Position numbers and translations under genes: made by a program
From: Borrelia duttonii Ly
GTDB taxonomy: Bacteria > Spirochaetota > Spirochaetia > Borreliales > Borreliaceae
DNA: 64,000 nucleotides
NCBI RefSeq assembly: GCF_000019685.1
Contig: NC_011256.1
Coordinates: 1 to 64,000 of the forward strand
Reading direction: 5' to 3'
Notes under the pieces: generated by a model
Databases searched by the model: none
What the model was told of the DNA's origin: nothing
The model's input: only the letters and a program-made list of their open reading frames with translations
Shown: positions 46,300-56,987 of the stretch, piece by piece
How positions within the stretch are numbered: the first letter of the stretch is position 1
Layout: every line of letters begins with the position of its first letter

Positions 46300-46336
46300 G
46301 CTAAGAGCACTATGCTCTTAGCTTGTGCTATTTTTT
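46300..46336 (+). terminator. terminator of vsp 45565-46215
   Basis: GCTAAGAGC...GCTCTTAGC, a perfect 9-bp or longer stem, with T-run nearby. Confidence 0.8.
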
Positions 46337-46369
46337 ATGTTTATGGAATAAGTTAATCTAGTGATTAAT

Positions 46370-46540
46370 ATTGGTGGTAATTTTGATGCTGTCTCTTGGT
46401 ACTACTGATAGAACTGGTTTTTAAGTCATTGTTTCATAAGTTAAAAGTATTATTGATGCAGCAGGGAAATTTGGAGTAAAAATTAATGTAGTAAATTCTG
46501 GTAGTCAGGTTAGAATATACAATTATAAATTACAAGTTTA
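46370..46540 (+). pseudogene. vlp: small vlp type I fragment
   Basis: A damaged piece that reads KSIIDAAGKFGVKINVVNSG, similar to the middle of type I copies (VIESVKEIVEVAIDSGIKIV). No ends. The rest of the gap to 46860 contains no gene. Confidence 0.45.
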
Positions 46541-46917
46541 ACTACTTGGAATTATAGCGTTTAATTTATACCTATTTAACCTACTATTTAAGACCAACAT
46601 TAATACCAGCATTGCCATTGGTACCACCAAAAACAGGAAGGAACATCAATATTAGTAGAAACTCTAATTCTGTGAAAGTCAATTTTAAATATTTTTTATT
46701 TTTCAATTAATAACAAAATGAATCATAAGTTTTTATGTAGATATTTTTATGAATTTTCGTTTATCCATTCATTTTATGTGTGTCTGATTTTATTTTTTGT
46801 GTCTTACTAGTATTTAAAGAACTACAAATAAGAAAATAAATAAGTAAAATAAAGGAGGCTAAGAAAATGAAGAGAGAAGTAAAAGAAGGTGAAATAAAAA
46901 ACAGGGAGGCGAAAAGA

Positions 46918-47987
46918 ATGAGGAGAGAGAAAAAAGTAGAGGGAAAATAAGAGTAATAATATTAATGGTGATGATGGTGGTGATGATGGGATGTAATAGT
47001 GGGGGAGTATTAGAAGCAGAGCAAGGGAAGAATAAATATTTGCAGTCATTAGTTAATGTGAGTGAAGAATTTTTGAATGTTTTTACTTCATTTGGGGAAA
47101 TGGTAGGGAGTGTATTGGGGTTAAATGTTGATTCAAAGAAATCAGATGTAGGGAAATATTTTAAGACAGTACAGGAGACTGTTAAAGGGACAAAGGAGAA
47201 ACTTGAGAAAATTGTTGCTGAAATGAAGGAAGAAAAGAATCCGAATGCTGAGGCTATTGAGACTGCAGTAAAAAAATTAGTTACTGAAACTCTTGATAAG
47301 ATAATAGAAGGGGCTAAGACTGCTAGTGAGGCTGTTGGTATTGAAGGTGATGATCTACTTGGTAATGTTGGTGCTAATAATGCTGCTGGTGTTGTTGGGG
47401 ATGTTGACAAATTAATCAAGGGAATTAAATCAATTGTAGATGTAGTACTTAAGGGTGTAGGAAATGCTGAGGCTGGGAATGATAAGAAAGCTGAAGATGG
47501 TAGTACGGCAAGAACTGCTGCTGCTGCTGGGGATGGTGAAGCAGGTAAATTGTTTGCTGCTGCTGCTGGTAATGCTGACAATTCAAAAAAAGTTTCAGCT
47601 GATGCGTCAAAAGCTGTTGGTGCAGTAACTGGTGCTGATATCTTGCAATCTATAGTTAAAGCTGATAAAGCTGCTACTTTAGCTAAGAGTAATGATGGTA
47701 ACGCTGGTGCTGCTCCTAAAGATGCGGAAGTAGCAGGAGGTATAGCGTTAAGAGCTATGGCTAAGAATGGTAAGTTTGCTGGGCCTACTGCTGATAGCGC
47801 TGATTATGTTATTGCTGCTAAAGGAGCGGCAGTAAGTGCAGTAGCTAAGGTATTAGATACATTAACAGTAGCAATAAGAAAAACAATTGATTTGGGATTT
47901 AAGAATGTTAAAGAGGCTATGAAAATTAATACTAATGTTATTCCTGTAGCATCTGAGAATAGTGGTTCTAGTGGTCAAAAGCAATAA
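46918..47987 (+). pseudogene. vlp: variable large protein, type III, frameshift in signal peptide
   Basis: GGAGGC and ATG at 46918 open [10 protein letters not shown], then TAA. One G is missing in the G-run (AGAGGGAAAATAAG); with it the frame would continue [20 protein letters not shown] and the 340-codon frame that is open from 46965. The body is type [58 protein letters not shown] and [10 protein letters not shown] near the end. A single base change would restore it. A product from 46965 would still have most of the signal peptide, but with no basic start. Confidence 0.8.
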
Positions 47988-48037
47988 TTGGAATTACATA
48001 ATTAAATAATAAAATAAGAAAAGTAAAGTTACGAAGT

Positions 48038-48077
48038 AAAGATACTGGGATTTAAGTTCTTGGTATCTTTTATTTTA
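48038..48077 (+). terminator. terminator of type III vlp
   Basis: AAAGATAC...GTATCTTT stem with following T/A-rich tract, seen behind other type III copies too. Confidence 0.75.
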
Positions 48078-48106
48078 TGTTATATTTAACATGAGTTTAT
48101 TATTTT

Positions 48107-48482
48107 ATGTGTTTTAATTTGATCATTTGTGGTTTCTTTTAAATATTCTAGTGGAAAATATTCAGTTTATTTTATAAGATTGTATCAATAAAAATAATAT
48201 ATTATAAAACTTTCAATCTTTCTTATAGGGCATATTAGTCATTTAAAAGGGTTAAATGATAAGCATGTATAGGTTATAATTTGAATCATAATATAACAAA
48301 AAATATACCAGGAACTATAATAATTGGATTTTATAAATATAAAGGGTTAACTACTGAATTTTTATATTTTCAGATTGATGATAGATAGTAATAAAATCAA
48401 TCGTTGTTTTTATATAGATATTTTTCTGGATTTTAGTTTATCTATTCATTCGTTACTTTTATGATTTTATTTTTTGTGTCTT
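48107..48482 (+). repeat. intergenic repeat, copy 1
   Basis: A noncoding block that starts near TTAATTTG/TTATTTG, contains GAAAATATTCAGTTTATT, a run near GTTAAATGATAAGCATG and ends TTTATCTATTCATTCG...TTTTTTGTGTC. Related copies lie at 49500-49830, 55640-56015 and 60720-61055. Confidence 0.65.
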
Positions 48483-48524
48483 TCTTAAAAGAAAAGATAT
48501 TAGGGAATAATAGGAGAATGGATA

Positions 48525-49263
48525 GAATAAAATTTTTGCTGGTTTTGGGAGTGTAATAGGAGATGTATTAGGGTTTAATGTAGTGAAATCGGGGGGATAA
48601 GAAGGGTAAGTTGGGAGAATACTTTAAGAAAATAGGTGATGGACTTATAACAACTAAGAATAAGTTAAAAGAGCTAGGAGGCTAAAAGGTAAGATATTGG
48701 AGGCTAAGAATGCTGATGGAGTTACAATTGAAGCTGTTAAAGGTGCAATCAAAGGAGTAAATGATGTTTTTACACGGCTAATTGCTTCACTAACTGAACT
48801 TGCTGGTGTAATTAATAATGGTGCTGATATTGGTGATATTGCTAATGTTGAACCTAAATTAGCCGAAGAGGTATTTAAAGCAGATCCATGGGTAATGATT
48901 AATAAAATTAAGAATGCTAAGACTGATGTTGTTCTTGCTGTTGGGAATAATAATGAAGCTGGAGCATTGACTACCAGTGCTAGTACTACTGATAACTATG
49001 GTGCAAAAACCAATGCTGATTTAGTAGCAGCTGTTGCACTAAAGGCAATGGCTAAAAATGGTAAACTTAGTGCTGCTGTCAATGAGGTTGTAGGAGTTAA
49101 AGCAGCAGAAGTAAGTGCGGTAAATAAGGTATTAGGGGTGTTGGATTTAATAATTAGGAAGACAGTAGCAATCAATTTAGATAAGATAGGAGAAGCGGTT
49201 AAGGGAATAAAATATTCTGAGACTAGTGGAACTGAGACTAATCAATCTGTTGTTACTCAATAA
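48525..49263 (+). pseudogene. vlp: vlp type I, 5'-truncated with frameshifts
   Basis: Starts KIFAGFGSVIGDVLGFNVVK without signal peptide, then has an extra base in a G-run (GGGGGG at about 48590) and a shift near 48680. From 48697 the type I body is open: MEAKNADGVTIEAVKGAIKG, DPWVMINKIKNAKT, NYGAKTNADLVAAVALKAMA and the end DKIGEAVKGIKYSETSG. No start region. Confidence 0.75.
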
Positions 49264-49316
49264 ATGAGAAAGTTAAATAGAAATAATAAGAAATAATAAA
49301 GTTATTTAAGTATAAA

Positions 49317-49358
49317 GAAAACCATCTTTTTTGATTCAGACGAGATGGTTTCTTTTTT
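49317..49358 (+). terminator. terminator of vlp pseudogene 48525-49263
   Basis: GAAAACCATCT...AGATGGTTTC hairpin followed by T-run. Confidence 0.75.
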
Positions 49359-49499
49359 GATGTTAAAATAACATAAATATTGTGTTAAATTTGCGCTAGC
49401 AAGCTTTTTTTGAGCAAATAAGAACAATTTATTATTTTTCAGTGTACTATCAATCAATGTTGTTATCTTGTTATTTAAGTTTTTAGTTACTAAAGATAT

Positions 49500-49830
49500 A
49501 TTGCTTTATATGATTAATTTTATTATTTGTTTTTTCTTAAAAAGATTCTAATGAAAAATATTCAGTTTATTTATTTTATGAAATTGTACATACAAAAAAA
49601 GATAATACGCTATGAAAAATAAGTTTTAACCTTGATTATGAAAATCGTTTGTAAATATTAAATAACAATTATATATAACCTTAATGATATTATAAATTAT
49701 AGTGGTTGCATATTATAAATATAAAAAAAGTCAATATTAAAGATTTTGTATTTTCAGATTGATAATATCTTGTAATAAGATTAATCATTACTTTTTATAT
49801 AGATCTTATAAATTTTCGTTTGTCCATTTA
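49500..49830 (+). repeat. intergenic repeat, copy 2
   Basis: Related to the 48107-48482 block: GATTCTAATGAAAAATATTC near 49549, ATATAGATCTTATAAATTTT near 49797 and the end TTCGTTTGTCCATTTATT near 49816. Confidence 0.6.
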
Positions 49831-49836
49831 TTATTA

Positions 49837-50879
49837 GTGATGATGATGGTGGTGATGATGGGATATAATAGTGGGGGAGTAAAGGGAGAAGGATCAGCGC
49901 AGGAGGAGGAGACGGGAGAGGAGCTAAAAGTTTAAGTGAGGTATTGCTGGAAGTAGGGAGAAGTGCAGAGAATGTATTTTACTCATTTTTGGAACTAGTT
50001 TCAGGTTCTTTGGGATTTACTGTTACTGAAGGCACAAAGAAGAGTGAAGTAGGGGATTATTTTGATGGTCTGGGTAATAAACTTAAAATTGCATCAACAG
50101 AATTAGAACAAGTAGCAGTAAAAGCATCAGCAGATATTGATAAAGATGGTATATTTGATGACAAGTCAATAAGGGCAGTTGTTGATTCCGCAAAAGCTAC
50201 TTTAAGTACGTTAAAAGGGTATTTAGAAGCATTAAAGGGAATAGGTGATGGCAATGTTGTAGGTGAGGTGGCATCTAACGCCAAAGGAGTAGCAGCAAGT
50301 ACAGATGAATTGAAGGATGCCTTTAAAGCATTGAAAGGAATAGTTGACACATCCAGTAAAGAAGGTGTTGCAAGGCCAAAAGCAGGAGATATAGCATTAA
50401 AAGTGGGTAGTGCAGATAATAAAGATGGAGCTAAAATATTAGCTACAGATCAAGGGCCAGGAGCGGCAGTGGGGGATAAAGCGGCAGCAATATTGTCAAT
50501 TGTAAATGGGGAGGAAATGCTTGCATCAATAGTTGCATCAGGAGACAATGATCAAGCATTAGGTGTAAATAATGCAGATGCTTCAACAAGTACATTAAAA
50601 TTTGCATTAGGAGGCAATAAAGCTAATTTAGCACAAGAAGCAGCTAAAGCAGCGGCAGTGGCAGGAGGGATAGCATTACGTTCATTAGTGAAAGGTGGGA
50701 AATTAGCTGCTAATAATAATGATGATGATAAAGTTGTAAAAGCAGTAGGAATAAGTGCGGTAAATAAATTATTAGTAGCAGTAGAAGAAATAGTGAAGAA
50801 GACAGTAAAGAATGTGATTGAGAAAGTAAAGGCAGAAGTAGATAAGGCAAGAGATCCAAAAGCAGTAGGTCAGCAGTAA
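49837..50879 (+). pseudogene. vlp: vlp type IV with mutated lipobox and frameshift
   Basis: The Met-rich signal is followed by MMGYNSGG: the lipobox Cys codon TGT is TAT at 49864-49866, so lipidation is lost. A frameshift near 49895 gives GEGSAQEEETGEELKV and stop; the correct frame continues AGGGDGRGAKSLSEVLLEVG, then GRSAENVFYSFLELVSGSLG and the type IV body to VDKARDPKAVGQQ, open for 311 codons from 49944. There is no ribosome site at the 5' end. Confidence 0.8.
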
Positions 50880-50935
50880 GATTAGGATAGTAATATTTGA
50901 ATTTAATTAAAAATTATTAGATATAAATATTAGTA

Positions 50936-50962
50936 GAGAGAGCAAGAGGGCTCTCTTTTTTT
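50936..50962 (+). terminator. terminator of type IV vlp
   Basis: GAGAGC-AAGAGG-GCTCTC with seven T residues. Confidence 0.85.
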
Positions 50963-51111
50963 ATTTTCAGTATTGTGTATGTTATGTAAATTATTTCTAT
51001 ATAAATCACATTTTTTGCTTATAGATCTTAAAAGATAAGCTAAGTAAATATAAAGGAAAAGCAAATAAGCTATAAAAAAGCAATAAAGAAAAAAATAAGG
51101 AGGCGAAGGAA

Positions 51112-52114
51112 ATGAAGAGAGAAATAAAGGAAATATGTGCAAAAAGAGAAGAGAGAGATAGGAGAGGAGAGAATAAGGGAGGAAGTATGAGAATGAAGGG
51201 AATAGTATTGGGGATGATGATGATGGTGGTGATGGTGATAGGATGTAATGATGGGGGAGTAAAGGAAGGGGAGTGTATTGGAGTTGCATGTTAATTCAAA
51301 GAAGTCGGATGTAGGGAATTACTTTAAGAAGGTTCAAGATACTGTGCAAGGGATAAAGGATGGACTTAATAAAATTGTTAGTGATATGAAGAAAGAAAAG
51401 AATCCGAATGCTGAGGGAGTAGAGAGTGCAGTTAAAACATTAGTTGAGAGTAAACTAGATAAGATAATTGGTGGAGCAAGGACAGCAAGTGAGGCCATTG
51501 GTAATGCGGATGGTTTTATTGGAAATGTTGCTGCTAATGATGCTAGTGGTGTTGCAGCTACTGGTATAGATGCATTAGTGAATGGAATTAGGGCTATTGT
51601 AGAAGTGGTACTTAAGGGTGAAGGTAAAGCTGATGCTGGTGATTCCAATAAGGCAAAGATTGCTGGCGATGGTCAAAGGAGTAATGGTAATGCAGGTGAT
51701 GGAGAATCAGGAAAATTATTTGCTAATGGAAATAATGCTGCTGGTACTGATGACAATGCTAAAAAAGTTGCTGCTGATGCGTCAAAAGCAGTTGGAGCAA
51801 TAACTGGGGCTGATATATTACAAGCTATGATTAAAGATAATGGTGATTCTGCTAAATTAGCAAAAGAAACCACTGGAAATGCAGTTACTCCCAAAGATGC
51901 AACTGTAGCAGGAGGAATAGCTCTAAGAGCCATGGCAAGAGATGGTAAATTTGCCAATGGTAATGCTGCTAATGATATTGCTACTGAAGTTAAAAATATA
52001 GCAATTAGTGCAGTTAATAAGTTACTCAGTACATTAACTATATCAATAAGGAAAACAGTGGATGATGGACTTCAAGTAGTAAAAGAAGCTATGAAACTTA
52101 ATACCGAAAGTTAA
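51112..52114 (+). pseudogene. vlp: vlp type III with internal deletion and frameshift
   Basis: The 5' end is complete: AAGGAGG, ATG, a long charged leader, the signal GMMMMVVMVIGCNDGG and KEGE. Then GGGGAGTGTATTGGAGTTGC joins into the type III body at SVLELHVNSKKSDVGN. About 30 codons (the [17 protein letters not shown] region) are missing and the frame changes, so the first frame stops at 51294. From 51278 the rest is open: DTVQGIKDGLNKIVSDMKKE, ADILQAMIKDNGDSAK and VKEAMKLNTES. Confidence 0.8.
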
Positions 52115-52208
52115 AAATTTGTAACTATTTATGATAGAAAATAACCTTAAATAAGATCAGCAAATTAAATTAATAAAGTTAATACAAAATAATAAAGTAA
52201 TTGAAATA

Positions 52209-52240
52209 AAAGGCTTTCTTGTTAAGAGGGCCTTTTTGTT
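52209..52240 (+). terminator. terminator of type III pseudogene
   Basis: AAAGGC...GCCTTT stem followed by T residues. Confidence 0.6.
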
Positions 52241-52419
52241 GTTTTTACATAAATTAACTTTGTTAAGGGTATAATATCTTATTTCTTAATAGTGTATTTT
52301 CTTAATTCTTTGTTTATTTACGTGTCATTAATTTTTACTCATTTTGTATTTATTAATTTTGATTTTGCTTTTGAAGTAAGCGTAGGAATATAGGAAGGAG
52401 GTATCTTTGAATACAATAG

Positions 52420-52990
52420 AGAGAATTCAAAGATCTTAAAAGTAATAGGTGGTTATAGGGAAAGGTATCAGGAGATAAAGGAAGATTAGGAAGTGGGTTA
52501 AGTTGTAGCAATAATAGAATTTGAGAGAAGTTTCGAGCATTGCTGTAGTTATTGGACGATATTTTAGGATCTACTGTTAAAGTAGATATAATTAGGGATA
52601 AAGTAGGAGAATATTTTAACAGTCTAGATGCTAAACTTGGAAAAGTATTAGAATAGTTAAGAGAAGTAACTAAAAAAGATCAGAAACAGGTGATGGTAAA
52701 AGCGCTTCATCAAAGAATATCATTAAAAAAGCTTTTAGTTTTTAAAAGAGGTTTTAGGGGGACATAAAGACACATCTAAGAGCTTTAGAAAGATAGGTAA
52801 TTTTAATCTATTAGGTGATGCAGAAATTAGTTTGAAACAATGGATAGTAGTAATTGATAGTGAATTAAAGAAGGCATATAATGCGTAAAAGGGATAGTAG
52901 AATTAGCAACAGATTCAGGTGTTAAAGAATTTCAAGCAGGGTTAATAGATAGTGTAGATAATAAGGATGTGGTAGAGGTAGAAGTTGTTT
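52420..52990 (+). pseudogene. vlp: heavily decayed vlp type IV
   Basis: Fragments in several frames match type IV: VGEYFNSLDAKLGKVLE near 52607, ELKKAYNA near 52863 and VELATDSGVKEFQAG near 52900. Many stops and shifts. The stretch 53030-53260 holds only a short type I 3' end with a hairpin (near 53165-53215). Confidence 0.6.
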
Positions 52991-53284
52991 GTTTTTTTGA
53001 TGAATCATTAAGCTGAGGTACTCGCTGTTTTAATGTTAATGCTGTTGGTATTAATTGCGGTGTAAAAGTAATTTTGAGTATCAGATAATCTATGCAATGT
53101 ATTGGAATTTGTGTTTTAGGATTTGGTATTGTTACTAAATAGATCGTTAAAGCAAATGATAAAGTCAGAACAGTGAAACACTTGTTTCTGCATGTAGGAG
53201 AATTGTTTTCTTTTTTTAGTGTAGTATCCATTTATTATAGAGTTAAAAGGATCTAAGAGAATCTTTTAAGGGAGGAAAAAAGGT

Positions 53285-54019
53285 AAGAGAAAAGAGACGG
53301 GAGAGGATTAAGTGGAGCAATGATGGAAGTGGGGGAGGAGTGCAGAGAATGCATTTTATGCATTTTTGGAGTTAGTGTCGGATGTGTTGGGATTTGCTGC
53401 TAAAGCAACAACAAAGAAGAATGAAGTGGGAGAATATTTTAATAGTTTAGGTGTTAAACTTGAGAAAGCATCAGAAGAGTTAGAAGAGGTAGCAAAGAAG
53501 TCAGAGACAGGTGGTGATAAGAGCGATTTATTAAAACATTCAATTAGAGAAGCAATTAATTCTGCTAAGGAAGTTTTAGATGCATTGAAATGCCATTTAA
53601 AATCTTTAGGGCAAGTAGGTGAGATTGATAAGATAAAAAATGCTAAGATTAAAACAGGAAATCTTGATGCTAATGTTAATAATGATGCTGGAGAATTAGT
53701 TACTGGTGGTAATGTAGCTAATGGTGCTAAGGTAGCTACCAATGCAGATTTAGTAGTTGCTGTTGCGTTAAAAGCTATGACTAAGTCTGGTAAATTTAGT
53801 GCTGATAATAATGATACTGGTATTGTCAAAGCTGCAGCGGCTAGTGCAGTAAATAAGGTATTAGGAATACTTGATTTAATAGTTAGGAAAACAGTAAGTA
53901 TTAATCTAAATAAGATAAGAGAAGCTGTTAAGGGAATACAGTACTTTGAAACAGTTGAGACTGATACAACTGAAGCTTTTACTCAAACTCAGCTACTAAA
54001 TAAACAATATAAATGGTGA
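53285..54019 (+). pseudogene. vlp: mosaic vlp: type IV N-terminal half, type I C-terminal half
   Basis: The first part (GRSAENAFYAFLELVSDVLG, then EYFNSLGVKLEKASEELEEV and INSAKEVLDALKCHLKSLGQ) is type IV. At about 53620-53640, VGEIDKIKNAKIKTG, it becomes type I (ATNADLVVAVALKAMTKSGK, NKVLGILDLIVRKTVSINLN) to the end. The frame is open from 53366 for 217 codons. The 5' end has a shift near 53330 and no signal peptide. This is direct evidence of recombination between types. Confidence 0.8.
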
Positions 54020-54048
54020 TTAATAAATTATGTATATTGTAATGTTGC

Positions 54049-54085
54049 ACACTTCTCTCTTTAATCATGAGGGAGGTGTTATTTT
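54049..54085 (+). terminator. terminator of mosaic vlp
   Basis: ACACTTCTCTC...GAGGGAGGTGT hairpin followed by T residues, a type I kind. Confidence 0.65.
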
Positions 54086-54269
54086 TGTTAATGATGTGTT
54101 ACTTGGTTGATGCATATGTTCTAATCAAGAATATTCGGTTTTTTGTATAAAATGAAGAGATTTTATGATGCTCATTTACAGTGTTAATTTTAGCGTAAGA
54201 AAAAACATACTGAAACTTGAAAAAATCTAATATCTTTCTCAATAATTAGATATTAAAAATGTAAAAAAG

Positions 54270-54395
54270 TCTAGTGAATCTAGTAAGAAGTACTATTGAT
54301 AAAGGTTTTAAAACTGTTAAAGAAGCAATGAAAATTAATACTAATGATACTTCCTGTATCATCTAAAAAGAGTGGTTCTGGTGGTCAAAATAAAA
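54270..54395 (+). pseudogene. vlp: type III vlp 3' fragment
   Basis: Reads VNLVRRSTIDKGFKTVKEAM followed by KINTND and, after a shift, a SGSGGQNK-type end, as in 47800-47987. No other part is present. Confidence 0.6.
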
Positions 54396-54600
54396 TAGGT
54401 AAAGTTATGTAAGTAAATAAGAAAAATAAAGTCATAAAGTGAAGATACTAAGAGTTAAGCTTTTGGTATTTTTTATTTTATAGTATGTTAAATAGAAATA
54501 TGTTACTTGATATGATTAATTTTATTATTTGTGATTTTTTTAAAATGTTCTAATTAAAAGTATTCAGTTTATTATATAAAATTGTACAAACAAAGATAAT

Positions 54601-55206
54601 ATGGTGATGGGATGTAATAGTGGGGGAGTAGGAGGAGTAGAAGAGGGACAAGTAAAGAAGGGAGATGGGAGTGTAATAGATTTAAAGGGAGTAAGTAAAA
54701 AGATAAGAGATGCGGTGGAGTTTTTGGGGAAAGTAAAAGAAGTGCATGTTTTAGTTAAGTCAGTAGATACTCTTGCTGGTGCTATTGGGAAGAAGATTAA
54801 GTCAGATGGAAAGTTTGATACTATGGCTGGTAAGAATGGATCATTGCTTGCAGGAGCATATAATATTGCGTTGGATATCAATGGTAAGTTGACGGTATTA
54901 GAGGGTAAGGTTGGACTTTCTGCTACACTGAAGGCAAAGGTTATTGCTGCGAAAACTAGTGGTGAATCATTCTCAAATAAATTAAAAACAGAACATACTG
55001 ATCTTGGGAAGGAAGATGCTAGTGATGATAATGCAAAAGCAGCTTTACTTGTAACAAATGCTACTAAAAATAAAGGAGTAACTGAGCTTGAATCCCTCAA
55101 TACAGCAGTTGATGAGTTAATAACAGCTGCTCAAGCTGCAGTGGAAGCTGCAATTAATGAGCTTACAAATCCTGTTAATGTTGCAGCAACGGATGGTCAA
55201 TCTTAA
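54601..55206 (+). CDS. vsp: variable small protein (Vsp), 5'-truncated
   Basis: An open frame of 201 codons beginning MVMGCNSGG inside the signal peptide. The body has KKGDGSVIDLKGVSKKIRDA, VEFLGKVKEVHVLVKSVDTL, GNGSL/KNGSLLAGAYNIALDI and LNTAVDELITAAQAAVEAAI. There is no ribosome binding site or hydrophobic signal, so it looks like a silent donor. Confidence 0.82.
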   Translation: MVMGCNSGGVGGVEEGQVKKGDGSVIDLKGVSKKIRDAVEFLGKVKEVHVLVKSVDTLAGAIGKKIKSDGKFDTMAGKNGSLLAGAYNIALDINGKLTVLEGKVGLSATLKAKVIAAKTSGESFSNKLKTEHTDLGKEDASDDNAKAALLVTNATKNKGVTELESLNTAVDELITAAQAAVEAAINELTNPVNVAATDGQS

Positions 55207-55297
55207 TAAGGTAAGAGATAAAGAATTTGGATGTTATTGTAAAATTAGTTTTTTACTTGGAAGGTAAGTAACCGGAGCAAATAAAATCAATAGCTAT

Positions 55298-55334
55298 AAA
55301 GCTAAGAGTGTAGTATTCTTAGCTTTTATTTTTT
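55298..55334 (+). terminator. terminator of vsp 54601-55206
   Basis: AAAGCTAAGA...TCTTAGCTTT, a perfect 10-bp stem, then T-run. Confidence 0.85.
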
Positions 55335-55379
55335 TTCTTGTAAAAGCTAATTAACTACTTTGTCACTTATCAGAAAAAA

Positions 55380-55494
55380 GGAGGTACGGAAAAAATTAGA
55401 AAAAGACAGGATAGCAATAGATGAATTATTAAGGGCTTCTAATAAAATGGTATCGGATGTAATGGCAGAACTTGTAATTAAATCTACTACTTAA
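55380..55494 (+). pseudogene. vsp: vsp 3' fragment joined to an upstream leader
   Basis: An AAGGAGG leader is fused directly to the last 25 or so codons of a Vsp (AIDELLRASNKMVSDVMAEL, then VIKSTT and stop). The end is close to that of the vsp at 56077. Everything between has been deleted. Confidence 0.65.
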
Positions 55495-55639
55495 AGAAGT
55501 TAAATTATATAAATACCAAGATATTCAATTAGGATAATAACTTTAAGAAAATAAATAAAGTTGTAAATTAAAGATACTGATGAGGATACTTAGAGTTAAG
55601 TTATTTGTCTCTTTTATTTTATAGTGAAGTAGAGATATA

Positions 55640-56015
55640 TTGCTTTATATGATTAATTTTATTATTTTTGGTTTTTAAAATGTTCTAATGAAAAATATTC
55701 AGTTTGTTATGTTAAATTGTACATATCATACAAGATAACATATTATATTATAAAAAATAAATTTTAATCTTTATTGTGATGTACCTTAGTTATTTAAAAA
55801 GATTGAATGACAATCATTTATGGTTTTATAATATGGTAAAAAATACACAAATATTTATGATAAGAAGTCATATATGATAGATATAGAAAAGTCAATGATA
55901 AATATTTTATATTTTTAAATTTATAATAGAATAAATAATCAGTTTTTATATAGATATTTTATGAATTTTCGTTTGTCCATTCATTCATAGTTGTATTCGT
56001 TTTATCTTTTGTGTT
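55640..56015 (+). repeat. intergenic repeat, copy 3
   Basis: Contains GTTCTAATGAAAAATATTC near 55681, TAGTTATTTAAAAAGATTG near 55792, and ends TTCGTTTGTCCATTCATTC near 55967, matching the other copies. Confidence 0.65.
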
Positions 56016-56076
56016 TTCCTTATTCTTAATAAAAAAGCGAGAAATAAAGAAATAAAAAAACAAGGAAGCGAAAAGA

Positions 56077-56736
56077 ATGAGGAGAGAGAAAAAAGAAGAG
56101 GGGAGAATAAGAGTAATAATATTGATGATGGTGATGATGATGGTGATGATGATGATGGGATGTAATAGTGGGGGAGGAATAAAGGAAGGAGAGGAAGGGA
56201 AAGCAAGGAAGGGAGATGGGAGTGTAATAGATTTAAAGGTGGTAAGTAAAAAGATAAGAGATGCGGTGGCATTTGCAGAAAGTGTTAAAGAAGTGCATAC
56301 TTTAGTTAAGTCGGTTGAAGAGTTGGCTAAAGCTATAGGCAAAAAGATTGATGCTAATGGTAGTCTTACTGCTGAAGCTGATTATAATGGGTCTTTACTT
56401 GCAGGAGTGCATAGTGTAATATCAGCTGTAAACACTAAGTTAAAAGGCTTGGAAACAACAGATAACATTTCTGATGAATTGAAAGTAAAGATTGTTGCTG
56501 TTGGGAAAGAAGGTAAAGCATTTTTAGATAAGTTGAAAGAAAAGAATGCTGATCTTGGGAAAGAAGGTGCTAAAGATACAGATGCTAAAAGTGCTATAGA
56601 TGTAACTGATAATACAAAAGATAAAGGGGCTACTGAGCTTGCTAAACTCAACGGTACAATTGATGAATTGTTGAAGGCTTCTAATAAGATATTGTCGGAT
56701 GTAATAGCAGAGCTTGTAGTTAAACCTACTACTTAA
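56077..56736 (+). CDS. vsp: variable small protein (Vsp), intact
   Basis: A 219-residue Vsp with a complete start: MRREKKEEGRIRVIILMMVM, lipobox MMMGC, then KKIRDAVAFAESVKEVHTLV, KSVEELAKAIGKKIDANGSL, NGSLLAGVHSVISAVNTKLK and LNGTIDELLKASNKILSDVI. The ribosome site is weakened (AAGGAAG for AAGGAGG). OspC-like helical dimer on the surface is expected. A terminator follows. Probably silent or weakly expressed. Confidence 0.87.
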   Translation: MRREKKEEGRIRVIILMMVMMMVMMMMGCNSGGGIKEGEEGKARKGDGSVIDLKVVSKKIRDAVAFAESVKEVHTLVKSVEELAKAIGKKIDANGSLTAEADYNGSLLAGVHSVISAVNTKLKGLETTDNISDELKVKIVAVGKEGKAFLDKLKEKNADLGKEGAKDTDAKSAIDVTDNTKDKGATELAKLNGTIDELLKASNKILSDVIAELVVKPTT

Positions 56737-56823
56737 GGAAGTTAAAGTATATAAATACCAAGATATTAAAGCAAGAAATAGCTTTAATAATATAAATAAA
56801 TAAATAAATAAAGTTATAAAGGG

Positions 56824-56857
56824 AAGATACTGAGAGTAAGCTCTTTGTATCTTTTTA
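56824..56857 (+). terminator. terminator of vsp 56077-56736
   Basis: AAGATAC...GTATCTT stem followed by T-run. Confidence 0.7.
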
Positions 56858-56987
56858 ATTTTTATGAATTTGTTGTCATTTGTTAGTGATTATTCATTCA
56901 TTTTTTGTGTATTTGATTTTATTTTTTTTGTCTTCCTACTATTTAAAGATAAGCTAGAAAAAAATAAAAAATAAGGAGGCTAGAAGA

